Below are positions 1-7,747 of a stretch of 64,000 nt of DNA, piece by piece. The stretch comes from Labilibaculum sp. K2S (lineage in GTDB: Bacteria; Bacteroidota; Bacteroidia; Bacteroidales; Marinifilaceae): assembly GCF_030372765.1 (NCBI RefSeq), contig NZ_JAUCMW010000012.1, forward strand, positions 1-64,000, given 5' to 3'. The translations under genes and the position numbers were made by a program. Position 1 is the stretch's first letter. Each line of letters begins with the position of its first letter. Under the pieces are notes generated by a model. The model worked only from the letters and a program-made list of their open reading frames with translations, was not told the DNA's origin and made no database searches.

Positions 1-33
1 CACCGTGGTATTTGTAGCAACAGCCATGTTCAT
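1..33 (-). CDS. possible 5' end of a gene running off the left edge
   Basis: On the minus strand an ATG at 33 (second ATG at 27) opens a frame reading M-N-M-A-V-A-T-N-T-T-V to the window edge without a stop. Only eleven codons are visible, so no family can be named and the call may be spurious. The 200 bp upstream hold no other convincing gene, which leaves room for a promoter. Confidence 0.25.
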   Translation of the reverse strand, partial: MNMAVATNTTV

Positions 34-237
34 GATTTTTAGGTACAGAGTACCGGGGCAGTATCTGTAAATACCAGTAAGAGCATGACCAAATACCGAT
101 TCGTATTAATAAAAGCTGCGGTGCGCTGCACCTTTTTTAAAATCCAGCTTGTAATTTCTACAAATACTTCGCAGCGCTGCTGCTTTTCCCTTTCTTTGAA
201 TATTTTCGAATACAAATTCCCCATAATTAGCTATGCA

Positions 238-281
238 CAAAAAAACACAGCCCAAAAGTTGAAATCAACAATTGGGCTGTG
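238..281 (-). terminator. intrinsic terminator of the 307-960 gene
   Basis: A perfect 10-bp stem (CACAGCCCAA at 246-255 pairing with TTGGGCTGTG at 272-281) closes a 16-nt loop. On the minus strand it is followed by a run of T residues (238-245). It lies 25 bp past the stop of the minus-strand gene ending at 307. Confidence 0.75.
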
Positions 282-306
282 CTTTATATCTTAGAGTTTT
301 TTGGAC

Positions 307-960
307 TTAGCTTTTAACCAAAACACCTAATACTTCGAGGCGTTGAGGTGTATCGTAAAGGGCAAGTTTTGCAAGGATATCGAAATCTTCCATCCAATCG
401 CTCAATTCGTGCAGCGCAGCATTCTTCGATTCGGTTGCGACCTGCGACTCCCCCATTTCTTTGTCGAACTCAGATCGAAGAACAAGCAGCGCATCGAGTT
501 CTGCCAGACAGGTTGCAGCCAGCTCAGGAGTCAACTTAATTACTGCAAGTTTTTCTTGAATAAGTGCATTGGCTGCAAGTGTGGTGTAGAACAATTTTAC
601 CCGGTCGAAAAACTCGTTGTATTTCGATGGAAAATACCCTGTTACGCCCAACCTTACTTGCGTATCAGGATCTTTTGTACAAAGAATCCGGGTTAAATCG
701 CGATGCCTTTTAAACTTTGCTTCCAACTCCTCATATGCGGTATTGTAAGCGTTTGAGGCAACACTTGTTTCCGCAACTTCTTTTGCATTTAATTCCCAAA
801 CACTTTTGGCTTTGTTGTACACCGCCCAACCTTCGGCGAATTTTGCATCATCGATACCAAAAGGAATCAAAGCAGCTTTAATATCTGGATGCAATTCAGC
901 ATTGCTTAACGCGATACGCGAACGTTCTAAAAATTTTGATTCTGATCTAATAAAAGTCAT
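307..960 (-). CDS. hypothetical alpha-helical protein (217 aa)
   Basis: An intact 217-residue reading frame with an ATG start. The protein has no signal peptide or membrane segment and looks almost wholly helical, with repeated charged/Ala-Leu stretches and an ESK-N-x-A-L-H-E-L-S-D-W segment near residue 180. I do not recognise a catalytic motif. Proteins of this size and composition occur as uncharacterised genes in Bacteroidota, often alone, as here. It has its own terminator immediately downstream (238-281), so it is probably monocistronic. The function is unknown; a structural or scaffold role is a guess only. Confidence 0.75.
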   Translation of the reverse strand: MTFIRSESKFLERSRIALSNAELHPDIKAALIPFGIDDAKFAEGWAVYNKAKSVWELNAKEVAETSVASNAYNTAYEELEAKFKRHRDLTRILCTKDPDTQVRLGVTGYFPSKYNEFFDRVKLFYTTLAANALIQEKLAVIKLTPELAATCLAELDALLVLRSEFDKEMGESQVATESKNAALHELSDWMEDFDILAKLALYDTPQRLEVLGVLVKS

Positions 961-1647
961 TGATTTTAGTTTTTAAATTTATATACGTTTAATTAATTCG
1001 GTCTTGAATCTACATAACTATAATTACATAACAAATTTATTAAGTAATATTAATTTTAATTATTACTCGAGCATCCAATGAATTAAGCTCTACTTTATAG
1101 TAAAATTGCAGGCTACAGACTAAAATAAGTGTTATGAACAGCTGACTATTTTCCGCACACTCATAATGAGCTTTGTAGAGGTTAAAATGGACTCTGTGAG
1201 GTCAAAATGAACATTGCAAGACTCAAAATGGGCTCTGTGAGGTCAAAATGAGCATTGCAGAACTCAAAATGAATGTTGTAGGACTTAGAATGGGCTTTGT
1301 AACACTCAAAATAGGCTCTGCAAGCCTTGGAGGAAGCATTGCAGGACTTGCAATGGATTATGTACAGGTAATTTTCACCATTGCAAAGCTTCCGCTCGTA
1401 CCATTACTACTCGTGTTATGTAGAGCAGTTCTTTTTTAGTTGTGCTAATTGATTTCTCTACCTAAATTACTACTGTTTAATCCATTTAATGCTTAGTTTT
1501 AATGGCCTTTAGAGAAAGTTGTTGTTGGTCTGTCCTATTTTGGAGGGAAGCACACTATTAAAATTAGATAATCGAAATAAACAGCCTTGTGTTTATTTAT
1601 AAGTTAGGGGGCATAAAAAATAACGAACTACTCGGCAATAAAAATTA
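961..1647. other. intergenic region, 687 bp, no convincing gene
   Basis: The stretch separates two divergent genes. It is AT-rich near 961-1080, carries a 21-bp tandem repeat at about 1164-1371, and is AT-rich again towards 1647. A 63-codon open frame at 1248-1439 exists only because the repeat period is a multiple of three, so I do not call it a gene. GTTAGGGGGC at 1603-1612 is the left arm of an inverted repeat that brackets the next two genes. Confidence 0.7.
1164..1371. repeat. degenerate 20-21 bp minisatellite, about 10 units
   Basis: Consecutive units follow AATGGGCTCTGTnnGACTCAA with period 20-21 bp. Examples are AATGGACTCTGTGAGGTCAA and AATGAACATTGCAAGACTCAA. Units are 60-90% alike by eye and there are no unique spacers, which excludes CRISPR. 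A second, unrelated-looking array with the same period lies at 28473-28667. Confidence 0.75.
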
Positions 1648-2316
1648 ATGACTATGAGTGATATTAATGTTGTGAAAACAATTATAGAAGATTTAAAAGT
1701 CAATTCATTAGATAAGATTGACCACTTTTCTCTTTCTAGAATTGACAAATTACCATTGAAGGTTCAATCATTCATTGAAGTGATAAGCAGGAGAATGATA
1801 GATTTTAGTGAATCAATTGTTATTTTACTAGAAAGTAATCATATAATACCAGCAATACCGCTAATCCGTGCAATTATAGAAAACCTTGCAATTACAAATA
1901 AAGTATTTGTTTCTTTTGATAAATCTATAAGTAATAATCAGTTGACAGATGATTTTGATGAAGACATTACTAAAATAATACTTGGTACTCGATATAGTGA
2001 AGAGTATAAATCCACTAATATTCTGAACTATATTGACAAGCTAGATAAAGAGATAAATGGTATTAGAAAATATTATGATTCTCTTTGTGAGTATACTCAT
2101 CCAAATTGGAACGGTGTTGAAGGAGCGTATTCAATAAGTGATTATAACTCGAATGTTACCGAAATAACTAAAGTAATTAATAAAGAACATGATTTAACAA
2201 ATTATTTTATAGGATGCTTCCTGTTAGGTGTGACTTATTTTTCAGCAAAGACTCTTTATATGAGAAAACACTTACATAGTTTTGTTACTCTTTGCGAACA
2301 TGACCTAAATCGCTAA
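1648..2316 (+). CDS. DUF5677-like hypothetical protein
   Basis: A 222-residue soluble, helical protein; ATG at 1648, with a second in-frame ATG at 1654. A central segment, P-L-I-R-A-I-I-E-N-L-A near residues 71-81, is followed about 75 residues later by Y-x-x-L-C-E-Y-T-H-P-N-W. This helix plus 'Y..HPNW' layout resembles the DUF5677 / AbiV-like HEPN-type families (my recollection of the family, not a search). It is followed by a second gene after only 12 bp, so the two are probably co-transcribed. The pair is bracketed by a perfect 10-bp inverted repeat (1603-1612 and 3628-3637) and is much more AT-rich than genes further right. This suggests an acquired accessory, possibly defence-related, module; that role is inference. 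Confidence 0.7.
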   Translation: MTMSDINVVKTIIEDLKVNSLDKIDHFSLSRIDKLPLKVQSFIEVISRRMIDFSESIVILLESNHIIPAIPLIRAIIENLAITNKVFVSFDKSISNNQLTDDFDEDITKIILGTRYSEEYKSTNILNYIDKLDKEINGIRKYYDSLCEYTHPNWNGVEGAYSISDYNSNVTEITKVINKEHDLTNYFIGCFLLGVTYFSAKTLYMRKHLHSFVTLCEHDLNR

Positions 2317-2328
2317 TCTTTAATAAAA

Positions 2329-3636
2329 ATGACAACAACATCAAACACAAATGACATCAACGACTATTATGATTTGATTGATTCACTTAAATCATTAATA
2401 GAAAATAACAAACAATCTTCAGGTGGACATATAAGTGAAACATCCGATGGTAGAGGACATATGACTCCGATTAGAACAGGAATTGATAATATTGCGGTAA
2501 GTGAATTACTTAATGAAGTTTTAATTGGAGGACAAATTAAGAAAATTGCGCATTCAGAGAATAAGAAACTAATTTCTAGTTTTTATCAAACTCTACAAGA
2601 TTTATACATTGAACTTGAGAAACTAAGCTTTGGATTCACACCTGAAATTAAAGTCCTATTAGAACAAATAAGAAGTTCCTTTGCACATGCTCTCCCTAAT
2701 GAGGATTTAACCAAAAAAGAAATTGAGGATAATATCAAGATAATTCATAATCGAGAACAGGACAATCGTGATAAAAACATACTCAATGAAGAAAACAGGA
2801 AAATAAAAGAAATAATTACAGGTAACATTACAAAAATCTCAATCTTGCTCTTGGGAGTGGCCTTATGCTACCTATGGGGCAAGACTATGTTGCTTATTTA
2901 TGTTTTGATTATATGCATTGGATTGCTTGTTGGTATAATTTCACAATTAAGAAATAAACCTAAAAGACCTAATGCTAAAAAGACAAAAAGTTCAGAAAAC
3001 ACTCCACCTAAAACACGCATACAAAAAACTAAAGAAAACAATCACAGACAAAAAGCAGATTCTAAAAAAAATGGAGTAAGGACGGAAAACAAAAACAGTC
3101 GTTTTTTACCAAATGAAATAATAAATATTGCCTTCAAAATCGGAGAGCAGACATATTCAAACTTTTTGACTTCTTTTAAATCAAACAAAAACGATTATGG
3201 ATTAGTAAGTAAGCTAGAAGTTGACTTGTATTCATTTTTTATTTGCGATATGCTTTCATATTCAATTCATAAAAATGAGAAACTAAGAGCAGTTGTTTTG
3301 AATACTTTTTTAAGGAGAATAAGTGACAAATATTCTGTCTTGTTGAATGGAAATTCTAGTGTAATAAAGGTAAGATTAGAAGATTATTTCAAGACATACA
3401 AAATGATTCGAAATCAATCAATAGTAAACAATGGTTTTAAAAGTCTTGAGGAACAATTATTATATGTTTTACAAAATACTGAGCAGGAAACACAAATCCA
3501 AGAAAGATATGCTCCTATACCGCAGAATGCGTTTGAGAAAATGAATAATACTAAAATGTTTATGATGCATCACAATGAATATTTTAACAGATTATTTGAA
3601 GAACTTGAAAGAAAAGTAAGCAATTACGCCCCCTAA
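2329..3636 (+). CDS. hypothetical membrane protein with coiled N-terminal and lysine-rich linker
   Basis: A 435-residue protein starting at ATG 2329, 12 bp after the upstream DUF5677-like gene. Residues 1-160 are hydrophilic and helical. Residues about 165-205 form two closely spaced transmembrane helices (I-S-I-L-L-L-G-V-A-L and L-L-I-Y-V-L-I-I-C-I-G). A basic, low-complexity linker (residues 210-255, rich in K, N and T) follows, and then a helical C-terminal domain of about 180 residues. I do not recognise a family. With its neighbour it makes a two-gene cassette flanked by inverted repeats. A sensor/effector pair anchored to the inner membrane is one possibility, but nothing catalytic is visible. 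Confidence 0.7.
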   Translation: MTTTSNTNDINDYYDLIDSLKSLIENNKQSSGGHISETSDGRGHMTPIRTGIDNIAVSELLNEVLIGGQIKKIAHSENKKLISSFYQTLQDLYIELEKLSFGFTPEIKVLLEQIRSSFAHALPNEDLTKKEIEDNIKIIHNREQDNRDKNILNEENRKIKEIITGNITKISILLLGVALCYLWGKTMLLIYVLIICIGLLVGIISQLRNKPKRPNAKKTKSSENTPPKTRIQKTKENNHRQKADSKKNGVRTENKNSRFLPNEIINIAFKIGEQTYSNFLTSFKSNKNDYGLVSKLEVDLYSFFICDMLSYSIHKNEKLRAVVLNTFLRRISDKYSVLLNGNSSVIKVRLEDYFKTYKMIRNQSIVNNGFKSLEEQLLYVLQNTEQETQIQERYAPIPQNAFEKMNNTKMFMMHHNEYFNRLFEELERKVSNYAP

Positions 3637-4034
3637 CATTTTGTATAGGGCATAGCGCAGATGCGATGTATTTGAAACATTTGCGTATTCTTTAACCCCG
3701 CCGAAGCGCAGCTTCGACGGTTCGTCAAATAGCAGGTGTCAAACCTTCGCTCCGGCTACTTAGCAATCCGAAAGGAAAGTGCTTTCTAATGCCCCCGCTA
3801 GTGCGCGATTGTATCGCGTTCTTCGATAAAAAGATAAAAGCCACACGAAAGGATTCGTGCGGTAGCGGGGGAAAGTTTAGTGCAATTAATAAACACCAGC
3901 AAGCCTTGTAAATTTGGCTTGCTCAAAATATAAGTAAGTAAATTTAATCAGCTTGCTTACTGTCGCATTGATAAGGAAAAACCTTTAAATCGCCCCCGAA
4001 ATTTAGCAAAACCGTTAGTCAGAATATTAAAGTC
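3637..4034. other. highly structured intergenic block between cassette-like genes
   Basis: No gene is visible. The block carries several hairpins. A 9-bp perfect outer stem joins CCCCCGCTA (3792-3800) with TAGCGGGGG (3863-3871) and contains an inner CACGAA/TTCGTG stem. A GAAGC/GCTTC hairpin lies near 3705. A copy of the dispersed repeat follows (3872-4020). The block opens with GCCCCCTAAC at 3628-3637, the reverse complement of GTTAGGGGGC at 1603-1612. Confidence 0.6.
3872..4020 (+). repeat. dispersed structured repeat, copy 1
   Basis: It begins AAAGTTTAGTGCAATT and contains an 8-bp hairpin AGCAAGCC/GGCTTGCT. The core AAGTAAATTTAATCAGCTTG with CTTACTG follows, then GATAAGG and ATTTAGCAAAACCGTTAG. 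The same order of blocks recurs at 4511-4700, 5560-5655 and 12737-12838. It sits directly upstream of the small gene at 4035. Confidence 0.7.
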
Positions 4035-4448
4035 ATGAGAGTATTAATAATAATAGTTTTTATTTTTTTTGGGGTTGAGAATGTCTTTTGCCAAGAAGAA
4101 ACAATCATTGACCCAGTATTTCCTTTTTGCTATAGATTAAAAAATAATGTTAAAAATAAACCTTTGAATTTGGGAGGAAACTATCATGGTAAAATAATGG
4201 TTCTTGCCGAATGCGATACGGTAAATACTGTTTTAATTAATCATCAAATAGTCTTTGTGAAACTTAAATCATATTCAAATCCAAATGATAGCATCGAAAT
4301 AAGATTAGATGAAAAGTTTGGTAATTTTAAGTTCATTGAAGAAAATACGGCAAAAATATTAGGACACTTTTCGAAGCTTGAAATCGAAAAAACAGGATAT
4401 ATGAATTGCAAAATACCTCAATTCACCTTGCCTATAAAGATTGAATAA
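4035..4448 (+). CDS. small secreted hypothetical protein (137 aa)
   Basis: The N-terminus is a typical signal peptide: M-R, then a hydrophobic run of isoleucine, valine and phenylalanine, ending at V-F-C-Q near residue 20. The mature part (about 115 aa) looks beta-rich with alternating hydrophobics and no recognised motif. The start is an ATG 15 bp after the end of dispersed repeat copy 1. The next repeat copy begins 62 bp after the stop, so the gene sits alone between two repeat copies like a cassette. The product is probably periplasmic; function unknown. Confidence 0.65.
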   Translation: MRVLIIIVFIFFGVENVFCQEETIIDPVFPFCYRLKNNVKNKPLNLGGNYHGKIMVLAECDTVNTVLINHQIVFVKLKSYSNPNDSIEIRLDEKFGNFKFIEENTAKILGHFSKLEIEKTGYMNCKIPQFTLPIKIE

Positions 4449-4510
4449 TAAAATACTGAACACAACACCTAAGCGTTCAATAAAAGCTAAATTACCATGG
4501 GCGGTGATAA

Positions 4511-4700
4511 GCCCCCGATAGCTACCAGGGTTGAAAGTTTAATGCAATTATGAAACACCAGCAAACCAATTAAACTTGTCTCGCTCAAAATATAAATAAG
4601 TAAATTTAATCGGTTTGCTTACTTGGCGCATGACTCCCTTCAGTTGGTAGATAAGATTACTTTTTGAAATCGCCCAAGAAACTTTGCAATATCGTTGTAT
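4511..4700 (+). repeat. dispersed structured repeat, copy 2
   Basis: It opens GCCCCCGATAGCTACC, then GAAAGTTTAATGCAATTATG, AACACCAGCAA, and the core AAATAAGTAAATTTAATCGG with TTTGCTTACTTGGCGCATGAC (4591-4632). GGTAGATAAG and TCGCCCAAGAAACTTTGCAA follow. All blocks align with copy 1 in the same order and orientation. The upstream TTG codon at 4664 of the next reading frame lies inside this repeat, which argues against it as a start. Confidence 0.75.
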
Positions 4701-4723
4701 GGCATTTTAACAGAACTCGCAAC

Positions 4724-5536
4724 ATGAGACAATTAAATACTCTAATTACTACATTGATTTTAATCGGATTGAGTTTTCTGATTTTAAGTATACTTGAAAA
4801 CTTTGTCTTTATCAACATTCAGAATCTTGAATATCCAGACTTTAATTACAGGTTGACTTATTCTTTGATTTTTGGTTTTATTGCTGGGATTTCGATAATT
4901 AAAAATCGAGAGATAAAATGGAATGATTTACTTATTATAATTTCTTTAGTAATTGCTGGATTTATTATTGATGTTTTATTGATACTAAAAATCTCTCAAT
5001 ATCAGATTTCGCCGAATGTCATTAGTAGCATGACTTTGAATTTTAAAATGGTTTATTATTTACCTATTTATCCTTTTATTATAATACTATTCGTAAGGAT
5101 TTTTAAGATTTTGAATATACATAGTTTAGTAAACAGATTACCTGTTTTTATAGAGAATAAGAAAATTAATATTGCGAGATGCTTCGCCTTTTTGTTTGAC
5201 TGGTTTATAGTAATTATAATTGGATTGATTCTTAATAAGTTCTTAATAATTCTATGGTTTCCAGTCGAAATATTATTAGTAAATTTTGCTTATAGGTTAA
5301 TTTTAGAAACTTCTTTGTCAAAGACATTTGGAAAAATTATTTTTGGCATTATGATTATCCGAATGGATAATGGCAATCCGACACTAAAGGATATTCTTAT
5401 AAGAAACCTTAGTAGATTAACAATATTTTATTGGGTACCAATTTTAAATGATAAAATAGGCTTACATGATAGATTATCAAAAACTAGAATAATAAAAAAC
5501 GCGTTGAAATCCAGTAGGCAGGTAACAGTCTATTGA
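4724..5536 (+). CDS. RDD-family membrane protein
   Basis: I place the start at ATG 4724 (270 aa) because the longer frame begins at a TTG inside a repeat copy. The N-terminal 120 residues hold about four transmembrane helices. The C-terminal half matches the RDD family: A-R-C-F-A-F-L-F-D-W gives the conserved Arg and first Asp. A membrane pair, the segment S-K-T-F-G-K-I-I-F-G-I-M-I-I-R, R-N-L-S-R-L and G-L-H-D-R-L-S-K-T (second Asp) follow. RDD proteins are small integral membrane proteins, some linked to ion transport; the substrate here is unknown. The N-terminal extension is unusual for the family. It lies between repeat copies 2 and 3. Confidence 0.7.
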   Translation: MRQLNTLITTLILIGLSFLILSILENFVFINIQNLEYPDFNYRLTYSLIFGFIAGISIIKNREIKWNDLLIIISLVIAGFIIDVLLILKISQYQISPNVISSMTLNFKMVYYLPIYPFIIILFVRIFKILNIHSLVNRLPVFIENKKINIARCFAFLFDWFIVIIIGLILNKFLIILWFPVEILLVNFAYRLILETSLSKTFGKIIFGIMIIRMDNGNPTLKDILIRNLSRLTIFYWVPILNDKIGLHDRLSKTRIIKNALKSSRQVTVY

Positions 5537-5559
5537 CCGCCACTGTGCCTCTTCCAATA

Positions 5560-5655
5560 GATAATAAGTAAATTTAATCGGCTTGCTTATTGGGCGCATG
5601 ACTTACTTCGTGTCGTGATCTCCCTTCGGTCGGTAGATAAGGTGAAACCTTTACC
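5560..5655 (+). repeat. dispersed structured repeat, copy 3 (partial)
   Basis: The core AATAAGTAAATTTAATCGGC-TTGCTTATTGGGCGCATGAC is followed by CGGTCGGTAGATAAGG. It lacks the 5' GCCCCCG and GAAAGTTTA blocks seen in copies 1 and 2. It lies directly after the RDD gene. Confidence 0.7.
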
Positions 5656-5724
5656 CCAGAAGTTGCATTTGTGGGTTGAATTCAGCTAGTAAAAAAGAAA
5701 AGTCCTTTTTTACGAATCTTTTTT

Positions 5725-7737
5725 TTATAGCTCCATTTCAAATACAATTAAATCGCCTTTTTCCGTTAATCTTGTGGCACTAATTGCTACAAAATTTCCA
5801 TCAGCAGCTGTTAAATCGTTTAGTTTGATTCCTTGTGGTAAACTAAATTCTTTTTCTGATTTAATACTACCTGTTTCGTCAATATGGACTACTTTAATTT
5901 TGTTATTAAATGTTCCTGCAACAACAAAACTATTATCAGGTAAACTTATAATTTGTTCTATATTTCCATTTCCAGAAACAGGAATAGGAGATTCCCAAAT
6001 CTTTTCCCCATTTGTATTATATGCACTTGCAAAAGCTCCTGTAGCATTTAAACCGGCAAAAACCAGTTTATTGTTTCCATTAATACCAACAGCGGTTGAT
6101 TTTACACCTTGATCCAACAAAATATCCCATTTTAAATAACCTGCCTGGTTAACAGCAAATATCCAATTGCCGGCAGCAGCATAAGCAATACCTGATGTAT
6201 CACCAGCTAAATTATAAAGCTTGCCCTTGCTTGAGTAGGCACGGAACCACAACATTTTACCATTGGCATTGAGCTTTACTAAACCAGGCGTAAAAGTTGA
6301 ATCGTTTGTGTTTTTGCTATAGCCTGCAACTAAAATTTTATTGTCGGGATCAACTACAAAATCAAGTACTTCATCCATATCAATTCTTTGATTAAATATA
6401 TTTTTACCATTGGCATCGAGCTTATAAAGCCACGCCTGCCCTTTCACACTATCAACTATGGCATCAGTAATACCGGCAACATAAATTTCGTTCTGAGCGC
6501 TTATGCTCACTTTATTTACAAGATCATCAAAACGGTTTCCTAACATCTTATTCCAAATCATTTTTCCACTGGTATCTAAGCCTAAAAGCCAAGAGTCATA
6601 CATTTCTCCCTCTGCTTTGCACGACGATGCAGCTACTACAAGCTCTCCATTTGGGCGTTTGGCAATTCCACCCCCAAAATCGTTAAACTGCTGGTTATCG
6701 AATCCTTTCACAAATTGGTAATTTTCCATTGGAAAATCCGTAAGGATCTCTTCTCCTAATACACTGGCTTTTAGATTAAAAATATCAACGTAACGACTGC
6801 CTTCGGGGAATGAAGACACAAATTTGTTATAAGCCTCTAAGCTATTTACACTTTTAGCCCATTCAAAAAGCAATTTCTGTTTTACAGCTTTAGCTTCCGA
6901 CATTTTTGATGAATTAGGAAATTCTACTATAAAATGCTCAATAGCTTCAAGTGTATTTTTATCGTATGCTTCTTTAAAAGCCATTCCTTCCATTAATTTC
7001 TTAAGCTCATCAACTTGAGCAGCCTCAGGATATTTTTCAACAAAATTCCGGTAACTATTTAATGATCCCTCATTGACAGCAGTTTTATAGGCTAACTGAT
7101 TGCGCATCTTTATTGCGATATCAGCTTGAGCTGATTCAGGATAATTCGTTAAAAATTGATTAAATGCAGCAACAGTATTTTTATTCTCGGCTTCACGAAA
7201 TAGGATGTAATTCAAGATGTGTGAAACATTGGTATAGTATTTCGAATCAGGGAATTCTTTTAAAAACCTCTTGGCATAATCTGTATTATTTTCCTCCCGC
7301 ACAAATTTAATCAACTTATCTTCCACTTGTTGGCGCTGCCAGTCCATGTTTTTAATTACAGTTCTATTGCTGCGCTTTTTATCTTGTTTAGCAAACAAAT
7401 CGTTTAAAACATCGTTATCGTCTGCAGTAAACTGAGATTGTGCTTCATAAGCTTTCTGAAAGTATCCCCAGGCTTTAAAATAATCTTTGTCAGAATATTT
7501 ATCATATGAGTAAACAATGGCTAGTCCTAAATTAGCCATTGCTGATTCAGGTTCTTCCAATAAAACGTTATCAAAATCTTCCTTAGCCTTACCAAGTTCT
7601 TTGTCAATATCAGCCTTTGCACTTGCCTCCATGCCTTTGAACAGATAATTATTGTATATTTTTTTAGGCTTCTGTGCTAAACTAATAAATGATAGTAACA
7701 GCGAAATGATTAGTATATTTATTTTTCTTGAATTCAT
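5725..7737 (-). CDS. TPR-like and beta-propeller envelope protein
   Basis: A 670-residue secreted protein with a signal peptide of about 21 residues ending S-L-A-Q. Residues 30-320 are helical tetratricopeptide-like repeats; several carry the F-x-x-x-Y-P-E-A/S pattern (N-Y-P-E-S, K-Y-P-E-A, E-F-P-N-S, S-F-P-E-G). Residues about 340-660 form a beta-propeller of WD40/PQQ-like blades with recurring 'D-x-x-G-K-x-x-W' and 'N-G-K-x-L-W' motifs. It is the second gene of an operon, starting 10 bp after the OmpA-family gene. In Bacteroidota this architecture usually accompanies OmpA proteins at the cell surface; a role in envelope assembly or gliding-type secretion is inference. A weak hairpin at 5688-5713 may end the transcript. 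Confidence 0.8.
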   Translation of the reverse strand: MNSRKINILIISLLLSFISLAQKPKKIYNNYLFKGMEASAKADIDKELGKAKEDFDNVLLEEPESAMANLGLAIVYSYDKYSDKDYFKAWGYFQKAYEAQSQFTADDNDVLNDLFAKQDKKRSNRTVIKNMDWQRQQVEDKLIKFVREENNTDYAKRFLKEFPDSKYYTNVSHILNYILFREAENKNTVAAFNQFLTNYPESAQADIAIKMRNQLAYKTAVNEGSLNSYRNFVEKYPEAAQVDELKKLMEGMAFKEAYDKNTLEAIEHFIVEFPNSSKMSEAKAVKQKLLFEWAKSVNSLEAYNKFVSSFPEGSRYVDIFNLKASVLGEEILTDFPMENYQFVKGFDNQQFNDFGGGIAKRPNGELVVAASSCKAEGEMYDSWLLGLDTSGKMIWNKMLGNRFDDLVNKVSISAQNEIYVAGITDAIVDSVKGQAWLYKLDANGKNIFNQRIDMDEVLDFVVDPDNKILVAGYSKNTNDSTFTPGLVKLNANGKMLWFRAYSSKGKLYNLAGDTSGIAYAAAGNWIFAVNQAGYLKWDILLDQGVKSTAVGINGNNKLVFAGLNATGAFASAYNTNGEKIWESPIPVSGNGNIEQIISLPDNSFVVAGTFNNKIKVVHIDETGSIKSEKEFSLPQGIKLNDLTAADGNFVAISATRLTEKGDLIVFEMEL

Positions 7738-7747
7738 AAGTAAGAGT

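Noticed and set aside
39..294. Overlapping short frames at the left edge
   Set aside because: Both strands are open by chance; neither has a start context, signal or motif.
1164..1371. CRISPR array
   Set aside because: Units follow one another without unique spacers and are too diverged; no cas genes are present in the window.
1248..1439. A 63-codon open reading frame
   Set aside because: It consists of 21-bp minisatellite units whose period keeps one frame open; the amino-acid repeat follows the DNA repeat and there is no start context or homology.
1603..4020. True integron attC sites
   Set aside because: Only the CTAAC/GTTAG ends resemble core sites; spacing is about 390 bp instead of 60-140 and no integrase is present, so I describe a dispersed repeat only.
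4664..4723. Longer start (TTG) for the RDD protein
   Set aside because: The segment lies inside dispersed repeat copy 2 and is hydrophilic; ATG 4724 precedes the first membrane helix.
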